Shown piece after piece: positions 21,766 to 30,956 of a stretch of DNA of 64,000 bases. Numbering within the stretch: position 1 is the stretch's first letter; each line of letters begins with the position of its first letter. The notes under the pieces are model-generated. The model ran no database searches, was not told the DNA's origin, and saw nothing but the letters and a program-made list of their open reading frames with translations. The DNA is from Palsa-601 sp963801185 (GTDB lineage Bacteria; Actinomycetota; Acidimicrobiia; Acidimicrobiales; Bog-793), in contig CAWDDW010000001.1 in NCBI GenBank assembly GCA_963801185.1, positions 62,001-126,000 on the forward strand. Reading direction: 5' to 3'. Position numbers and translations under genes: made by a program.

Positions 21766-23600
21766 ATGGAGTTCGAGGAGCCACAGGGGCGGGCGGTGGC
21801 AGTCTGGTTTGGCCCCGAGGAGTCCCCCCTGTTCGGCCTTGTGAATTCGGGTGGCCGGGACATCCGCGGCGCCGTCATCCTTTGTCCGCCGCTAGGTCGG
21901 GAAGAGAAGGATTGCTACTCAACTTTCGCTCAGCTGGCTGCTGCCCTTGCCCGGGTTGGATTTCTGGCGCTCCGCTTCGACTACCGCTCGACGGCGGACT
22001 CATTCGACCGCTCCAGCACCGACGACAGCGGATGCGGTCTCCTCGACGACGTCCGGAGTGCCATCGACTTCGTCCGCGACCTCGGAGCGCCCAGCGTCGC
22101 GCTGGTCGGGATGAGGATGGGCGCGCTTCTCGCGGGGCTCGTGAGCGCGACTGAGCCCGTGGAAGCCGTCGTGATGTGGGACCCGTGCTCAAGCGGGCAC
22201 GCGTTCGTTCGCGAGCAGCGAATGCTCAGCCTGCGCATCCCGGTCGACCACTCCGATACCGATCACATCCCGGACTTTCATCTCCCCGTGGCGATGTTGC
22301 GGGAGCTGTCGACGATGAAGATGGATGAGACGACTGCATCGCTGGCGGGCCGAGTTCTCCTACTCACTCGAGACGACGGGCTGGAAGATCACCGGTTAGT
22401 CGGGCATCTCACGTCACCCCGCACAGAACACCGGAAGGTGGCCGGGCAGCCTGAACTGCTCGACCTTCCGACTCCCTTTCAGGTCGTTCCAGCGGAAACG
22501 GTGGCGCTGATTGCCTCATGGATTGACGCCGCGATGCCAGTCGTCACTCGTGCCGTCACGCTGCCGACGGCGGACGAGGTCACCGTACCCCTGCCACCCG
22601 CGAAGGACGATCGGCCCCGGTCGGAAGCGGGTCGCCCGACGGCCGTGGTGGAACGCGCACTGCGATTGGGAAGCCTCGGGCTCTTCGCGATCTCGACAGA
22701 GCCAAACCGAGGTCATAAGGGACCGACCTGCATTTTCGTCAGCGTGGCGAACGAGCATCGCATCGGCCCTGGACGGCTCTGGGTGGAGCTCAGCCGCCGT
22801 CTTGCGGCGTATGGCTTCCACTCCGTCAGGCTCGACCTGAGTGGTTACGGCGACAGTCCAGCCCGTGGCGCTCCTCCGAGCGTCTACTCCATCTCCGCGG
22901 TGGACGACGTAGTCGAGGCCGCTCGTTCGCTTCGACCCGACGATCCCTCCGACGTGCTGTTGTTCGGCCTTTGCTTCGAGCGGGTACCACGTGCTGGAGG
23001 CGGCCACCCGCTTGCACCCTCGAGCCGTTTGCGCATTGAACCCAACCGTCTCGTTCTCGGCGCCGGAGACGCGATCCGGCTTGCCACCCGACCCCCGGCG
23101 CCGGTTCTTCCTTCCGCAAACGACGTTCAGCGCGAAGAAAGACAGCCCCTTGTCGTTTCGCCGAGTCGAGCAGCGCTATCCGGCGATCAAGTGGCTCGGG
23201 GCTCGCTTCCCCGTCTTCATGCTGAGGTTTCGTGGGATCGGGCGGCGGGCGATCATACGGATGAGCCGACCCTACGAGACGTTGGTCTGGCTATCGGCAA
23301 CCCGACCCGGGCACTCTCGCAGCGGACCCGCTCAGCAGGTCTCGGCGCTCGTTCGATCCGGCACGAACGTGTTGCTGATCTGTGGGCCGGACGAGATGCA
23401 GCCTTTCCGGCGCGCCACTGCGCGGTCCGAGTGGCCGGGAACACTTGAGCTTCGAGGTGATCCCTGCACTCGACCACGCGCTGCGTCGGCCCCGGGACCG
23501 AGACGAGGTGACCCGACTCATTCTCGAGCGTGCGCGCGAGTCTTTTCGAGCTGAGCGACGGGACCCTGCGGCTCGACGGACCACCCAGTCTCACGCTTGA
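21766..23600 (+). CDS. Tandem alpha/beta-hydrolase protein, first copy (two frame breaks)
   Basis: Two alpha/beta-hydrolase halves in one chain. N-half (about residues 1–270): VILCPPLGREEKDCYSTF, ALRFDYRSTADS and the elbow VGMRMGALLAG, which has Arg where the nucleophile normally sits. C-half (about 290–610): CIFVSVANEHRIGPGRLW, VRLDLSGYGDSPARG and, after removing one T at 22975, FGLCSSGYHVLEAA, with Cys at the nucleophile position. A second break lies between about 23410 and 23440; beyond it the frame reads HLSFEVIPALDHALRRP, with a C-terminal His like the paralogue's ELDHNML. The repaired length is about 610 residues. It is clearly related to the gene at 59.3–60.9 kb. It follows the ATP-grasp gene by 14 bases. 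Function is unknown; transfer or hydrolysis of an acyl group on a carrier is possible. Confidence 0.82.
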
Positions 23601-23796
23601 GCTGGTCGGCGGCGCATCTCTGACAATGCCCGAGCCTCACTGCAATCGCGCCGGTTTCCCTACATCCGTCTGCGCCCGTGCCGGTCCACACCATGACGCT
23701 AGCCAGCGCCTAAGGTCCCCTGAGAAAATTGCTCAAGTCTCTCGCGTGGTGGGCCGATGAGTTTGAGGAAGCTTGCCTAGCCCTCGGAGGCAACAC

Positions 23797-26553
23797 ATGG
23801 AACGACGAAAGATTATTCGTCGTGGCACGCGGCTGACGCTGCTCGCGGCGGTCGCCGTCGTCACGCCTCTTGTCGCGTTCGGGCAGGCCTCTAACGCCTC
23901 TCTCACCTATGAGAGCCCTAGGCTCGCCGGACCAGCTCTGACGTTCGTCTCGACCAGCACCTCGACTCCTTCAACGGCGGTGCCGAAAGGGACTTCGAAG
24001 GGCGACGTGGTCGTCGTTGTCGTGGAAACCCTGGGCACGAGCTCGGTCACCTGCCCAAACCCCTGGAAGCGAGTGCTGGACTCGACTAACGGCTCGAGGA
24101 CGCGTCTCGCCGTCTGTCTCGAAGCCGATGCGGGGACCATCACGCCTCCAGCGCTGGCTGTCAGCCCGGCGAGCCAGGTCTCGATGATCACCATGACGTT
24201 TTCCGGCGTGGCCGCCGAGCGGTCTGTCGTGAAAGATGCCGCGGCGAAAGGCGCCGTCTCCCCGAGCCTGTCTCTTCCCACCGGGCACGTCGCCCTCCTG
24301 TTCAGCGAGGGCATCAATCTGGCTTGGGCCCCGCCGACCAAAGGCGCCTCCGACCTCAAGAGCAGGTTGAAGCCGCTCGAGACCGTGACCAATCCGGGGC
24401 TCTCGGAGATCAACGTGGCGAAAAGCCTCGACGCGAACCCCGGTGCCACGCCGACCTTTACTTGGAGCGGGAGCCGCCCAGCACAAGCCCTCCTCTCAAG
24501 TACCTTGGCGCTCAGGGACGCCACGGATCCACCTCCCGTCACGACCACTACCACCTCCACGACGACTACGGTCCCACCGACCACAACATCCACCAGCACC
24601 ACGTCGACCAGCACGACGACTTCCACCAGCACCACGTCCAGCACCTCGACGACGACTACCACAACGACGGCGCCCGGCGGCGGCGGTGCGCCAACCACAC
24701 CCCCGGCCGAGATCTGCGGCAACTCGAGCGTGCTCGACGGTCCATCGAAGGCCCCTGCCGGGGCAATCACCGTCCCTGCTGGCAACAACACGACTGCCGC
24801 ATCGGATGGTGACTACGACAAAGCCGGGGCAACTTACTACTTCGCTAAAGGCACGCACACCATCGAGACGCAGATCATCCCCGGCAAGAACTCGACATAC
24901 ATCGGGGCGCCAGGAGCGATCATCGATGGCGGGGGGTCCCAGAACGGGCAGTTCACCCAGACAGCGACAGGCGTCACAATCGAGTACCTCACGATCCAGA
25001 ACTACTGGACGTCTGAAGCCCAGGACGTAGTCAACCCGGACGGCAGCACTGGGTGGAAGATCGAATACGACACCATCGGACCGAACGAGGCTGGCGAGCA
25101 CGGCACCGGTCAGGACGATGATGGCGGCTACGGCCTCGGGATCGGCAGCAACGACACCGTCGAGTACAACTGCATCACGGGCAACTCAGAGGGTGGCTTC
25201 AACGCCGACGGCGGCAGGGGCAAACTTCTCACGGGTGTCACTATCTCCAACAACGAGATCAGCCAGAACGGGCTGGGAACCTACCCCGACGGCGGGAACA
25301 ACCCGTACCACTGTGGCTGTTCGGGCGGGGGAAAGATCTTCTGGTCGCTCAACGTCACGTTCACAGACAACTACGTCCACAACAACTACAACGCTGGGAT
25401 CTGGGCCGATTTCAACAACGCCGGGGCGAACATCTCCTACAACTACATCTCCTCGAACTGGGGTGAAGGCATCTTCTACGAGGCGAGCTACAACGCCAAC
25501 ATCTCCGATAACACCCTTGTCGGGAATGGCTGGGCGTCTGACGGGGCGTGGCCGAGTGGGGGGGCATACCAGTGCTACAACGATGTGAGCTGCACCAACG
25601 GTCTCGGGCCGGTCACCGGTTCGGGCGGCGGCTTCCCCTATGGCGCAATCTATCTTCCGAGCTCGGGTGGGAACGGCAACATCCCATCCAACTACTCCGG
25701 TCATCTCTATGTCGAGAACAACGTGCTCACGAACAACTTCGGAGGCATCGTCGCCTACACCGATCCGACTCGGTTCTCGGGCGGACCATTCCAGTGCAAC
25801 GCGCCCCTGCAGGACGCCAACTCGACCTATTACCAGAACTGGGATCAGGAGCAGGCGAGCGACGCTGTCGTGAACGGGACCACCGCGGTCACCTCGGCCA
25901 CCGGCTTTGAGACGTTCTTCCAGAACGGCACGAGCGGGCAGACCAGCACCTGCTCGAACCCCGGACCAGTCACGACCCCAACCGTCGGCATGTACGTCTA
26001 CGGGACCGACATCCCTGCCGGCGACACGGTCGCTCGTGTCACGAGCGCCAACTCCATCACGCTAACTACCGCTGCGACCGGCAGCGGTACCGTCTCCATG
26101 ACGCTGTCGACGCCGGGAGGGTGCGGCCTGTACGACCTGTACGGATCGTCGCCCGGCGCTATAACCGGATCACCCCCTGAGGACTATTTTGACAACTGCA
26201 TCTGGGCTTCGACGAACCTGATCGTCTCAGGAAACCAGCTCAGTATGGCGTCAGGCTCGGTGACCGGCTGCACCTCGGCTGCGCTCTGCGGGGTCATAGC
26301 AGCTATCTCCTACGACGCCGGGATCGACGCATGGTGGCGTATCTACCAGCCGTACGAGGTGGACAACATTGCCGAGTCTGGCAGTTTGCTCGACAACGTA
26401 TGGTCCGACAACACCTACACTTGGACCGGCACGGGAGGGTCGTCCGCCTGGCAGTTCGAAGCCGGCTCACAAGGTCGCTCTGGAAACGTTACCTTCTCCC
26501 AATGGCAATCATCGCCAAACAGTCAGGACGCCGGGAGCACCTTCACGTCATAG
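23797..26553 (+). CDS. Large secreted right-handed parallel beta-helix protein with Thr/Ser stalk
   Basis: 918 residues. The start is ATG 23797 with GGAGG 6 bases upstream; the earlier in-frame TTG at 23773 has no such support. The N-terminus is a signal peptide: positive MERRKIIRRGTR, then LTLLAAVAVVTPLVAF and a likely cleavage near GQASNA. Residues about 30–240 form a beta-rich domain of unknown type. Residues about 243–294 are a low-complexity Thr/Ser/Pro linker. Residues about 300–918 carry Asn/Gly-rich beta-helix rungs (VTIEYLTIQN, NDTVEYNCITGN, GVTISNNEISQNG, NISDNTLVGNGW). Such folds occur in pectate lyase-like and other carbohydrate-active proteins and in adhesins. No sorting motif or C-terminal membrane anchor is visible. 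The setting suggests a role on the exported polysaccharide. Confidence 0.85.
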   Translation: MERRKIIRRGTRLTLLAAVAVVTPLVAFGQASNASLTYESPRLAGPALTFVSTSTSTPSTAVPKGTSKGDVVVVVVETLGTSSVTCPNPWKRVLDSTNGSRTRLAVCLEADAGTITPPALAVSPASQVSMITMTFSGVAAERSVVKDAAAKGAVSPSLSLPTGHVALLFSEGINLAWAPPTKGASDLKSRLKPLETVTNPGLSEINVAKSLDANPGATPTFTWSGSRPAQALLSSTLALRDATDPPPVTTTTTSTTTTVPPTTTSTSTTSTSTTTSTSTTSSTSTTTTTTTAPGGGGAPTTPPAEICGNSSVLDGPSKAPAGAITVPAGNNTTAASDGDYDKAGATYYFAKGTHTIETQIIPGKNSTYIGAPGAIIDGGGSQNGQFTQTATGVTIEYLTIQNYWTSEAQDVVNPDGSTGWKIEYDTIGPNEAGEHGTGQDDDGGYGLGIGSNDTVEYNCITGNSEGGFNADGGRGKLLTGVTISNNEISQNGLGTYPDGGNNPYHCGCSGGGKIFWSLNVTFTDNYVHNNYNAGIWADFNNAGANISYNYISSNWGEGIFYEASYNANISDNTLVGNGWASDGAWPSGGAYQCYNDVSCTNGLGPVTGSGGGFPYGAIYLPSSGGNGNIPSNYSGHLYVENNVLTNNFGGIVAYTDPTRFSGGPFQCNAPLQDANSTYYQNWDQEQASDAVVNGTTAVTSATGFETFFQNGTSGQTSTCSNPGPVTTPTVGMYVYGTDIPAGDTVARVTSANSITLTTAATGSGTVSMTLSTPGGCGLYDLYGSSPGAITGSPPEDYFDNCIWASTNLIVSGNQLSMASGSVTGCTSAALCGVIAAISYDAGIDAWWRIYQPYEVDNIAESGSLLDNVWSDNTYTWTGTGGSSAWQFEAGSQGRSGNVTFSQWQSSPNSQDAGSTFTS
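24525..24680. repeat. Low-complexity ACC/ACG/AGC-rich tract encoding the Thr/Ser stalk
   Basis: About 155 bases dominated by Thr and Ser codons (ACC, ACG, ACA, AGC, TCC), with near-repeats such as CACCAGCACCACGTCGACCA. It encodes the extended linker between the two domains of the secreted beta-helix protein. Such tracts change length by slippage and are hard to assemble, so the exact repeat number should be treated with caution. Confidence 0.8.
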
Positions 26554-26601
26554 TCCATAATGGACCTGGACGGCCGTGTCTCGTTCTCAGCCACGGCGCG
26601 A

Positions 26602-26609
26602 TGTTTCGC
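26602..26609. repeat. Left copy of 8-bp target-site duplication
   Basis: TGTTTCGC directly abuts the left end of the insertion sequence and is repeated exactly at 28034–28041 beyond its right end. Confidence 0.9.
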
Positions 26610-28033
26610 GGCGCTACGCGAATGAGTGGGGAGGACTCGTCCGGATCCTCGGTGGTGAGGGACGCCGCGGCCAGCTGACACCGCCGGTGTGGAGCAACAC
26701 CCTGAGTCGGTAGTGGCTGAAGGTTCGAAAGCCGTTCCCGGCCCGCTTCACCTTCTTCACACAGAGGTTCATCGCTTCGGTCGGTCCGTTCGAGGCGCCG
26801 GTGCGGTGGTGGTTCAAGATCTCCTCGCGCCATCGCTTGAGGGTGTGACCGAGCGAGCGGATCTCGGCCACCTCGTCCTCGAGACAGCCGGCGATCGCCT
26901 TGTCGAGAAGGAGGGCAGCGGTCTCGAGATCGTCGGTGAGATAGACGTCGCGGACCGACTCCTTCGCGAGCCAGGCACCGAGGAGCTCGTCGTTCGGGTC
27001 GCCCATCCTGAGGCCGAGCATCATCCGGTCGTGGCCTTTCTCGTCGAGGCGCTCGGCCCCCGACAAGAGCAGCTTCCGGATCTTGTAGAGCGGATCGCCT
27101 TTCCTGCCGCGGTGCCCGGTCAGCTCGTTCTGGACCCGTCGTCGCACCTTGTCGACACAGCGGTTGGCGACCCGGACGACATGGAACGGATCGGCGACCC
27201 GCACGACATGGTCAAGGTGCGGGCTGAGCCCCGCCCGGTAGCTCTCGGCCAGGTCGGTCGCGACGACGCCGATGCCACCGAGCCACGCCGGATCGGCTCC
27301 GGCACACCATCTCCGCAGGTCAGCGGCAGTGTTCCCCTGCAAGATGTCGATCACCTTGTGACGCTCGAGATCGACGAGGCCAGTCGCGTACAGCGTGCGG
27401 TGCGTGCGGTTCGCCTTCAAGAAGGAGGTCTCGTCGACACCGAGCGAGGAGACCTCGCCGACGCGGTCCGGGTCGTCGACAAGGGGACGGCCGTGCCGCT
27501 CGACGGCCGACATCACGGTCCACCAGCAGACCCCGAGCTCGTCGGCGAGCCCGCTCACGGGCCGTGCGAGCTCACCGACCTGGCGACAGGCCTCCTCGCC
27601 GACGCGTACGGTGAGCACGGCCCGCTCCGGTACGTGCTCGGAGGTCTCGGTCCAGGTGCGCGTCGGGCACTCGCGCATCCCACAGCGCCAGCGGCGCTTC
27701 GACCACACAAGGCGCGTCGGGCGACCGAAGCAGGCGAGATCCCGGATCTCGAGGCGCATGCGGTCGTGCGCTTCGGCCTTCACACCACATGCTGTGCACC
27801 ACGCCGCGACGTCGAGCGTCTCGATCGAGATGACGACTTCCGACTCGGTCTCGTGCACACCAGTGATGCGGAAGCCGCGCAGTCCAAGGATCGCTTCCGC
27901 GAAGCCAGTACCGTCGTGCATGTCAGAGGTCCCTCCCGTTGATGTCGTCGAACAACAGCAACGATGGCGGGGCCTCTGGCCGCGTTGGTGGATGGTCGGT
28001 TAGCTCACGATCCCCACTTCAACGCGAAGCGCC
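26610..28033 (-). mobile_element. Complete ISL3-family insertion sequence
   Basis: A 1,424-bp element bounded by imperfect terminal inverted repeats of 23 bp (26610–26632 and 28011–28033; 18 of 23 positions match) that begin with GG, as in ISL3 elements. The flanks are an exact 8-bp direct repeat, TGTTTCGC, at 26602–26609 and 28034–28041, the target-duplication size known for ISL3. The single transposase gene fills the element, and its stop codon lies inside the left inverted repeat. No accessory gene is present. The intact open frame and perfect duplication point to a fairly recent insertion between the beta-helix gene and the Wzy-like gene; no coding region appears to be split. Confidence 0.93.
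26614..27921 (-). CDS. ISL3-family transposase
   Basis: A 435-residue DDE transposase. The N-terminal zinc-binding segment has CTACG and, further on, CGMRECP. A helix-turn-helix-like region follows (VSGLADELGVCWWTVMSAVERHG). The catalytic core shows GVDETSF (first Asp), VATDLAESYRAGL (second Asp) and the family C-terminal motif NGPTEAMNLCVKKVKRAGNGFRTFSHY (Glu in TEAMN). The frame is intact and ATG-started. The TAG stop at 26614–26616 overlaps the left inverted repeat. It would catalyse movement of the surrounding element. Unlike many flanking genes it shows no frame break. Confidence 0.95.
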   Translation of the reverse strand: MHDGTGFAEAILGLRGFRITGVHETESEVVISIETLDVAAWCTACGVKAEAHDRMRLEIRDLACFGRPTRLVWSKRRWRCGMRECPTRTWTETSEHVPERAVLTVRVGEEACRQVGELARPVSGLADELGVCWWTVMSAVERHGRPLVDDPDRVGEVSSLGVDETSFLKANRTHRTLYATGLVDLERHKVIDILQGNTAADLRRWCAGADPAWLGGIGVVATDLAESYRAGLSPHLDHVVRVADPFHVVRVANRCVDKVRRRVQNELTGHRGRKGDPLYKIRKLLLSGAERLDEKGHDRMMLGLRMGDPNDELLGAWLAKESVRDVYLTDDLETAALLLDKAIAGCLEDEVAEIRSLGHTLKRWREEILNHHRTGASNGPTEAMNLCVKKVKRAGNGFRTFSHYRLRVLLHTGGVSWPRRPSPPRIRTSPPHSFA

Positions 28034-28041
28034 TGTTTCGC
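28034..28041. repeat. Right copy of 8-bp target-site duplication
   Basis: TGTTTCGC directly follows the right inverted repeat and is identical to the copy at 26602–26609. Confidence 0.9.
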
Positions 28042-28105
28042 TGAGCAATCCGCTGCCGGTCGCAGGACCACCACTCAGCCCTGGTGTGCCGGGCGAACTG
28101 CGAGG

Positions 28106-28121
28106 CGTGACAACTGTCACG
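28106..28121. other. Short perfect inverted repeat at the end of the Wzy-like gene
   Basis: CGTGACA and TGTCACG are 7-bp arms with a 2-base spacer, overlapping the stop codon of the minus-strand Wzy-like gene. The spacer is too short for a normal terminator loop. It could be a protein-binding site or chance. Confidence 0.25.
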
Positions 28122-29343
28122 AGGTCAGCGGGTGTTGTAAATCGGACGTTGAGGCACTGGTCACGAGGAGCGACGCAGCGACTGCTAGGTCCAGGATGTA
28201 GGTCGACGCATCGCCTAGCCCCACTTCGGTATACGAGGCGATTAGGCAATACGTAATAATGAACAAAGCCAGCGCACGCGTGGGACCTCGAGCTCTCGTG
28301 AGCGCAATCCCTAGCAGCACCAACAGCGAGAGACCGACGAGAATGTCCCCCACCAGCCCTTGGGTCTCGTATACGGCGAGCCAGCTGCTGTCGATCGACA
28401 ACCCCTGAAAGGAGTCGTTCGAGAGCCCGAAGCCGAAGAGAGTTTGCGACTTCGTGCGTGGCGCGTTCACGAGTGCGTGCCACACGACCGTACGACCGCT
28501 CAAGTCGGTGAAGCTTGTCCCACTCTCTCCCCGCTCGAACCAGTGTGAGAGTACGGGTGCAAAGGCTACGGCGACGACTGCACCGGTCACCAGAACCACC
28601 GCCAAGGCACGTCGGACCCGGCGACGAGTGAGAAAGAGACTCAAGCCAGCGACCAAGATGCCGACCACCATGGCCACGAGGGCGGTCCGAGTGTGGGTGA
28701 GGATAAGTATTACCGCGGAGATACTTCCCAGAACGAGCGCTCGGTTGCGACTAATGAGGTGGCAGAACCACAACACGGTCGCAAGTCCGCCCGCCACGGC
28801 CGCATAATGAGCGAGCTGAGGGGAGACCACTGGCCACACTGCCCCAACGAGCCGCCCCGACCCAAGCGCCTTTCCCGGCGAGATGACGATGCCAATTGCC
28901 GACACGATCACGATACCCATCAAGCATCGAAACTGATTGCGCAGTATCAGCAAGTCGCTGCGACCCCACCACGGAGTCAACAACCACAAGGTGCTGAGGA
29001 AGCCGAGGAGCCGAAATGCCCGGTAGATCGAACCGAAGTGAAGTGTATCCAGTGTTGAGAGCAACGACAGGGCCGCGAGCAGGGTGAAGATAAAAAGAAA
29101 CATGTTCGGCCTGATGACGGCGCGGCGATTGACGGATAGTGCGAGCACCAAGGCCATCCAGAGGGAAGCCTGCGTCATCAGCTTGCCTGCCGTATCGGAG
29201 ACATTGATCACTGCCAGTCCCGGGACGTACGCGAGCACGTTGAAGAACAGCAAGGTCCAGACCGCTCCGATCCTCCTCCGTGCGGAACGCTCGGTCAGGT
29301 CCTCCTGGGCCGCTCCAGCGTGCGATTGAGCGAGGGTGTTCAC
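28117..29343 (-). CDS. O-antigen ligase/polymerase-like membrane protein (Wzy/WaaL superfamily)
   Basis: A 408-residue polytopic membrane protein with roughly 10–12 hydrophobic segments (for example AVWTLLFFNVLAYVPGLAV, NMFLFIFTLLAALSLLSTL, RALAVVLVTGAVVAVAFAP). A large periplasmic-type loop (RGESGTSFTDLSGRTVVWHALVN through GFGLSNDSFQG) contains the SGR…W pattern typical of Wzy_C proteins. ILTHTRTALVAMVVG matches the conserved Arg-containing membrane segment. Such proteins polymerise lipid-linked repeat units or ligate them to an acceptor on the outer face of the membrane. GTG 29343 overlaps the stop of the upstream Wzz-like gene by 4 bases, so the two are translationally coupled, which favours the polymerase reading. 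Confidence 0.87.
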   Translation of the reverse strand: MNTLAQSHAGAAQEDLTERSARRRIGAVWTLLFFNVLAYVPGLAVINVSDTAGKLMTQASLWMALVLALSVNRRAVIRPNMFLFIFTLLAALSLLSTLDTLHFGSIYRAFRLLGFLSTLWLLTPWWGRSDLLILRNQFRCLMGIVIVSAIGIVISPGKALGSGRLVGAVWPVVSPQLAHYAAVAGGLATVLWFCHLISRNRALVLGSISAVILILTHTRTALVAMVVGILVAGLSLFLTRRRVRRALAVVLVTGAVVAVAFAPVLSHWFERGESGTSFTDLSGRTVVWHALVNAPRTKSQTLFGFGLSNDSFQGLSIDSSWLAVYETQGLVGDILVGLSLLVLLGIALTRARGPTRALALFIITYCLIASYTEVGLGDASTYILDLAVAASLLVTSASTSDLQHPLTS

Positions 29344-30956
29344 GACCTGAACACGCTGGCAGGTTCGCCGTGCGCGCCTTGAGCCAGGGACTCATGGCGC
29401 ATCGCCGATGCATCCTCGGTTGGCCGACCCAAACTCTCGTCGTCCCTGTCCGCTCCGACGACCAGAACCGAGTCGAGCTGACAACCCGCGGCGCGGATCA
29501 TCTCCGCCGCAGCGCGCAACTTGACGGCGTTCGATCGTCCCGTCGACACGACCAGGACGACCTCGCTCGCCCAAGCAGCGAGTTGCGCGGCTCCGAGGGC
29601 CGGGTCGAGCGTTGCCAACACGAGTACAAGCTCCACCGAGCGTGACATCTTGTTCGGTCCGTCGCCGAACGGCGAGTCAAATGGTAAGCCGGCGGCGGTC
29701 TTTCCGTCCGCCGAATCCAACAGAGACTCATCAGGGGCAACCAACACCGAAATCGGCGTAACCGAACGCGGTCCTCTTTCGCCAACGGCTCGGCTTGGAG
29801 CATCACGGAGCAAGCGGGCGAGCAGGGCACCCTCAGAGAGGTCGATCACTCCTACGTGTGTACCCTCGTCCGCCAACCTACTGGCGAGGTATCCGACGAA
29901 CACCGCTGAGGCCTCTAGGCTGTCGACCGCGACGACACCCAACGTCATCCGCCCGCCGGCCGGGCTCAGCTTCTTACGTAAGAATCCCGCCGATAACCGG
30001 ACAGCTCTGTCGGGCTTGCGAAGTTGCCGCCGAAGCCGACGAAGACGCAGCCATCTTGGATTCCTGAATCGATGCACGCTGAGCTCGACAGGGGAATCGA
30101 GAACCGTCGCGAACTCTTCGCGCCGACGGACGCGATCTGACGTGATCGTGGAGACAGCCACCCAACCGAGCCCGAGAATCCAGCCGCCCAGGAGTCCGAT
30201 GGCTCCGTCCTTCGCAAATGGCTTGAGGTGCGAGTGCGGGGCAAGCAGGCCCGGCTGCAGGATGGTGCTACCCGCATTGACAGATGCCGCCGAAGAGGCG
30301 TTTTGCTGGATCGTCTGGGCCAGCGCGGCCAGCTGGTTGCTCTCTGCGGCGAGTTCTGCTGCGAGCTCCACCCCCGATGAGGAGCCACGAACTGGACCTG
30401 CAGCGGCGATCTCCTTCCGCAAGGTGTCGATCTGCGACTGCAGCCCAGCCTCAGCGGCCTGGATCGACCTAGTCACGGCATCGGTCTGCCGCTCGAGCTG
30501 ATGAGCGCGGACCAGGAGGAAGGCGGTCGCGACAGCGTTTACCTTGCGCACCGCGCCAGTTGCTGACGGCGCAGTGGCCTTGATTTGAAGCAACTCACTA
30601 CTCAGCGAGAGCCCGCTGTACTGCGACAGCAGCTGCGCTGCCGTCTCGTGCCCACCAAGTTGGCGGACGGCCTGATCGGCGACGGCCTCGGTCTGGAGGA
30701 GCGTGACATCGTTGAGCATGGCGTCGACCGGGTTTAACGCAGGGTTGTGGCTCAAGTACAGCAGGGTCGTAGCCGAGTATCCGAGCGGCACAGCTATCGG
30801 TAGCGCTAGACCAACGGCGAGACCGACCGCGGCCGTGAGGAGCCATAAGCGGCGTCTTCGCCGCAGCTCGCGCACGATTGCCCGGATGCTGATGAGACCC
30901 TCCGTGAGCACTGCAGGGGCTTGTGACTCGTCCGAGTCGCCCTCACCGCGCTGCAT
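29340..30956 (-). CDS. Wzz-like chain-length protein with degenerate tyrosine-kinase domain (first copy)
   Basis: About 538 residues from the ATG at 30954–30956; the longer frame upstream is not family-like. Layout: a cytoplasmic lead (ISIRAIVRELRRRRRLW), a first membrane helix (LLTAAVGLAVGLALPIAVP), an extracytoplasmic helical region with coiled-coil character (QLERQTDAVTRSIQAAEAGLQ), and a second membrane helix (DGAIGLLGGWILGLGWVAV). The cytosolic domain aligns in outline with CpsD/BY-kinases. There the usual Walker A is replaced by GVVAVDSLEASAVFVGYLA and the Walker A' Asp-Ala-Asp by VIDLSEGALLA, so ATP binding is doubtful. It is probably a polysaccharide co-polymerase regulating chain length with Wzy. 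No Tyr-rich tail is present (the end is QGAHGEPASVFRS). Confidence 0.82.
   Translation of the reverse strand: MQRGEGDSDESQAPAVLTEGLISIRAIVRELRRRRRLWLLTAAVGLAVGLALPIAVPLGYSATTLLYLSHNPALNPVDAMLNDVTLLQTEAVADQAVRQLGGHETAAQLLSQYSGLSLSSELLQIKATAPSATGAVRKVNAVATAFLLVRAHQLERQTDAVTRSIQAAEAGLQSQIDTLRKEIAAAGPVRGSSSGVELAAELAAESNQLAALAQTIQQNASSAASVNAGSTILQPGLLAPHSHLKPFAKDGAIGLLGGWILGLGWVAVSTITSDRVRRREEFATVLDSPVELSVHRFRNPRWLRLRRLRRQLRKPDRAVRLSAGFLRKKLSPAGGRMTLGVVAVDSLEASAVFVGYLASRLADEGTHVGVIDLSEGALLARLLRDAPSRAVGERGPRSVTPISVLVAPDESLLDSADGKTAAGLPFDSPFGDGPNKMSRSVELVLVLATLDPALGAAQLAAWASEVVLVVSTGRSNAVKLRAAAEMIRAAGCQLDSVLVVGADRDDESLGRPTEDASAMRHESLAQGAHGEPASVFRS

Noticed and set aside
24525..24680. Repetitive tract that might be read as CRISPR-like
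   Set aside because: Repeat units are only a few codons long, in frame, and encode a Thr/Ser linker; there are no spacers.
26689..27942. Plus-strand open frame (417 codons) across the insertion sequence
   Set aside because: It is antisense to the ISL3 transposase, whose motifs and boundaries are clear.
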